This document shows, in pieces, positions 61,805 to 64,000 of a stretch of DNA of 64,000 nt. A program made the translations under genes and the position numbers. The notes beneath the pieces were generated by a model. That model did no database searches and was not told the DNA's origin. It saw only the letters and a program-made list of their open reading frames with translations. Source of the DNA: Pseudomonas sp. Marseille-Q3773 (GTDB lineage Bacteria; Pseudomonadota; Gammaproteobacteria; Pseudomonadales; Pseudomonadaceae); assembly GCF_916618955.1 (NCBI RefSeq), contig NZ_OU745390.1, forward strand, positions 5,138,001 to 5,202,000. The letters run 5' to 3'. Each line of letters begins with the position of its first letter. Positions within the stretch are counted from its first letter, which is position 1.

Positions 61805-62797
61805 ATGCCGGCCATCACCTTGCTCAGCGAAGCCGACCTGCGTAGCTGCATCACCCTCGATCGCGCTGCGGTCGATGCCATCGAACAGGCCTTCGCCTTG
61901 CTCGCCACGGCCAAGGTGGCAATGCCGCCGATCCTGCGCCTGGATGTACCCGAGCACAATGGCGAAGTGGACGTGAAGACCGCCTATCTGCCGGGGCTGG
62001 AGCGCTTCGCGATCAAGGTCAGCCCGGGTTTCTTCGACAACCCCAGGCTTGGCCTGCCCAGCCTCAACGGCATGATGATGCTGTTGTCGGCGCGCACGGG
62101 CCTGCTCGACGCCTTGCTCCTCGACAACGGCTACCTCACCGCGGTGCGCACCGCTGCAGCCGGTGCGGTGGCTGCGCGCCGGCTGTCGCGGCCAGACAGC
62201 CACCGCGTGGCCCTGATCGGCAGCGGCGAACAGGCACGCCTGCAACTGCAGGCACTGCGCCTGGTACGGCCGATCACGCAGGTCAGGGTGTGGGGCCGCG
62301 ATGCGCAGAAGACCGCCGCCTTGTGTGATGACCTGGGGCGCGACGGGCAACTGCAGGTGCAGGCCTGCGCCAGTGTCGACCAGGCCATGCAGGCGGTGGA
62401 CATCGCCGTTACCTGCACACCCAGCCGCGAGCCGCTGATCCAGCCGCAGCACCTGCAACCGGGGCTGCACATCACCGCCATGGGCTCGGATGCCGAGCAC
62501 AAGAACGAAATCGCGCCAAGCGCACTGGCCCGGGTCGGTCGCTACGTCGCCGACCGCCTGAGCCAGACCCGCGTCCTGGGCGAGCTGCACCACGCCTTGC
62601 GCGCCGGCACGCTCGACGACCAGGCCGTGCTTGCCGAACTGGGCCAAGTCATCGCCGGCCTGCAACCGGGCCGCGTGCACGCCGAAGAGGTGACGCTGTG
62701 CGACCTGACCGGCACCGGGGCCCAGGACACCGCCATCGCCAACCTTGCCTTCGAACGCGCAGTCGCTGCCAACAAAGGCCTGGCGTTTCACAGCTGA
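61805..62797 (+). CDS. eutC: ectoine utilization protein EutC (ornithine cyclodeaminase/mu-crystallin family)
   Basis: 330 residues with GGAGG before ATG 61805. NAD-binding IGSGEQARLQLQALRLVRPI and the segment ITAMGSDAEHKNEIAPSALA near the C-terminal half are the ornithine-cyclodeaminase-family signature, and DLPVTGTG-type DLTGTGAQDTAIANLAFERA closes it. In eut clusters EutC acts with EutA and EutB to convert hydroxyectoine to ectoine. It follows eutB after 32 bases and precedes doeA after 36. Confidence 0.87.
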   Translation: MPAITLLSEADLRSCITLDRAAVDAIEQAFALLATAKVAMPPILRLDVPEHNGEVDVKTAYLPGLERFAIKVSPGFFDNPRLGLPSLNGMMMLLSARTGLLDALLLDNGYLTAVRTAAAGAVAARRLSRPDSHRVALIGSGEQARLQLQALRLVRPITQVRVWGRDAQKTAALCDDLGRDGQLQVQACASVDQAMQAVDIAVTCTPSREPLIQPQHLQPGLHITAMGSDAEHKNEIAPSALARVGRYVADRLSQTRVLGELHHALRAGTLDDQAVLAELGQVIAGLQPGRVHAEEVTLCDLTGTGAQDTAIANLAFERAVAANKGLAFHS

Positions 62798-62833
62798 CAC
62801 CTTTCGCAACCCACTCACAAGAAGGGCACCCGT

Positions 62834-64000
62834 ATGTCACAGACAGTGGTCAACCTGCCGTTCAGCCGGCAGGAGTACGCCCAGCGCCTGGCCAGGACCC
62901 GCAGCGCCATGCAGGCGCAGGGCCTGGAGCTGTTGCTGGTCACCGATCCCTCGAACATGGCCTGGCTCACCGGCTATGACGGCTGGTCGTTCTACGTTCA
63001 CCAGTGCGTGCTGCTGGCGCTCGACGGCGAGCCGATCTGGTTCGGCCGCGGGCAGGACGCCAACGGTGCCAAACGCACGGTGTTCATGCAGCACGACAAC
63101 ATCGTTGGCTACCCGGACATCTACGTGCAGTCACGCGAGCGCCACCCGATGGACTACCTGTGCCAGGAAGTGATCCTGGCCAAGGGCTGGGGCGGCCTGA
63201 GCATTGGCGTGGAGATGGACAACTACTACTTCAGCGCGGCGGCCTACCAGGCCCTGGGCAAGCACTTGCCGCAGGCGCGTTTCAGCGATGCCGCCGGGTT
63301 GGTCAACTGGCAACGGGCGGTCAAGTCGCCGCAGGAAATCCAGTACATGCGCATTGCCGCGCGCATCGTCGAGAAGATGCACGGGTGCATCCTCGAACGT
63401 ATCGAGCCCGGCATGCGCAAGAACGAGCTGGTGGCCGAGATCTACCGCAGCGGCATCCTCGGTGCCGATGGCCATGGCGGCGACTACCCGGCAATCGTGC
63501 CGCTGTTGCCGACCGGCGCGGACGCCAGTGCGCCGCACCTGACCTGGGACGACTCTCCCTTTGCCCGGGGCGCCGGTACCTTCTTCGAGATCGCCGGCTG
63601 CTACAAGCGCTACCACTGCCCGCTGTCGCGCACGGTTTACCTGGGCAAGCCGCCGCAGCATTTTCTCGACGGCGAAAAGGCGGTGGTCGAAGGCATTGCG
63701 GCCGGCCTGGATGCCGCGCGGCCGGGCAACACCACCGGTGACATCGCCCGGGCGTTCTTCGGCGTGCTGGAGAAGTTCGGCATCCACAAGGACAGCCGCT
63801 GTGGCTACCCGATCGGTATCAGCTATCCGCCAGACTGGGGCGAGCGGACCATGAGCCTGCGCCCGAGCGACACCAGCGTGTTGCAACCGGGCATGACCTT
63901 CCACTTCATGCCGGGGTTGTGGATGGACGACTGGGGCCTGGAAATCACCGAAAGCATCCTCATCACCGAGACCGGGGTCGAGACCCTGTGCAACGTGCCG
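62834..64000 (+). CDS. doeA: ectoine hydrolase DoeA/EutD (M24 peptidase family), 3' end outside the window
   Basis: The frame is open from ATG 62834 to the window edge (389 codons, no stop), close to the expected length of about 390-400, so only a few residues are missing. The N-terminal creatinase-like domain reads GLELLLVTDPSNMAWLTGYD, and the pita-bread catalytic region has DGHGGDYPAIVPLLPTGADA, GTFFEIAGCYKRYHCPLSRT and GMTFHFMPGLWMDDWGLEIT. DoeA opens the ectoine ring to N-acetyl-2,4-diaminobutyrate isomers, the first step of degradation. EutE/DoeB is expected just beyond the window. Confidence 0.88.
   Translation, partial: MSQTVVNLPFSRQEYAQRLARTRSAMQAQGLELLLVTDPSNMAWLTGYDGWSFYVHQCVLLALDGEPIWFGRGQDANGAKRTVFMQHDNIVGYPDIYVQSRERHPMDYLCQEVILAKGWGGLSIGVEMDNYYFSAAAYQALGKHLPQARFSDAAGLVNWQRAVKSPQEIQYMRIAARIVEKMHGCILERIEPGMRKNELVAEIYRSGILGADGHGGDYPAIVPLLPTGADASAPHLTWDDSPFARGAGTFFEIAGCYKRYHCPLSRTVYLGKPPQHFLDGEKAVVEGIAAGLDAARPGNTTGDIARAFFGVLEKFGIHKDSRCGYPIGISYPPDWGERTMSLRPSDTSVLQPGMTFHFMPGLWMDDWGLEITESILITETGVETLCNVP

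Overview
The window is a 64-kb stretch of a high-GC gammaproteobacterial chromosome, almost certainly from the Pseudomonas putida group. The evidence is pseudomonad codon use, the order ispB / rplU-rpmA-obg-proB, the mksFEB condensin operon, and many paired copies of the P. putida-type REP palindrome (a GC-rich hairpin around a GGGTTTACCC-like core). I see no phage, insertion-sequence transposase, CRISPR array, rRNA or replication origin. The window holds one tRNA, an elongator tRNA-Met.

Region 1 (1-7984, all + strand) is a compact amino-acid module: the C-terminal part of a Cys/Met-metabolism PLP enzyme, an MmuP-like permease, a GcvA-type LysR regulator, a threonine-synthase-like PLP enzyme overlapping an Lrp/AsnC regulator, then a short ACT-less homoserine-dehydrogenase-like enzyme, an aldehyde dehydrogenase and a RidA-like deaminase. 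Together they look like a dedicated pathway for homoserine or a related four-carbon amino acid; the substrate is an inference.

Region 2 (8009-29969) is mostly core genome: an ACR3/BASS transporter, glyA, a large PAS-GGDEF-EAL protein, a small cysteine-containing protein, ettA, gdhA, a Gre-like factor, a minus-strand envelope group (lipoprotein, DUF4105, DUF3015), a Lon-like protease, several small conserved proteins, fklB, a Fur-box-preceded 81-residue protein, yjdM, ispB and rplU-rpmA.

Region 3 (30023-46166) has obgE, proB, creA, the mksFEB condensin operon without mksG, the cryptic DNA polymerase III psi subunit (holD) overlapping rimI, an unknown secreted protein, a periplasmic M15-type peptidase, a LysR/LysE-type exporter pair, tRNA-Met, an Fsr-type MFS exporter and a YcaD-like MFS protein preceded by a small upstream ORF.

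Region 4 (46173-51989) holds a FecI/FecR pair with no adjacent TonB receptor, an AlkA-like glycosylase followed by ada (alkylation repair), and a large DUF3772/MscS mechanosensitive channel.

Region 5 (52092-64000) is accessory in character. It has an aldehyde dehydrogenase, an NCS1 permease and an NTF2-like protein on the minus strand, then the (hydroxy)ectoine uptake operon ehuBCDA, the divergent MocR-type regulator enuR, and eutB, eutC and doeA/eutD, the last running off the window. A 16-bp palindrome of the form ATTG-N2-CTAG-N2-CAAT occurs both in the ehuB/enuR divergent region and just upstream of eutB. It is my best candidate for the operator that ties transport to catabolism.

Start codons were chosen from Shine-Dalgarno spacing and family length. 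Functional calls rest on motif recognition only; no database search was run.
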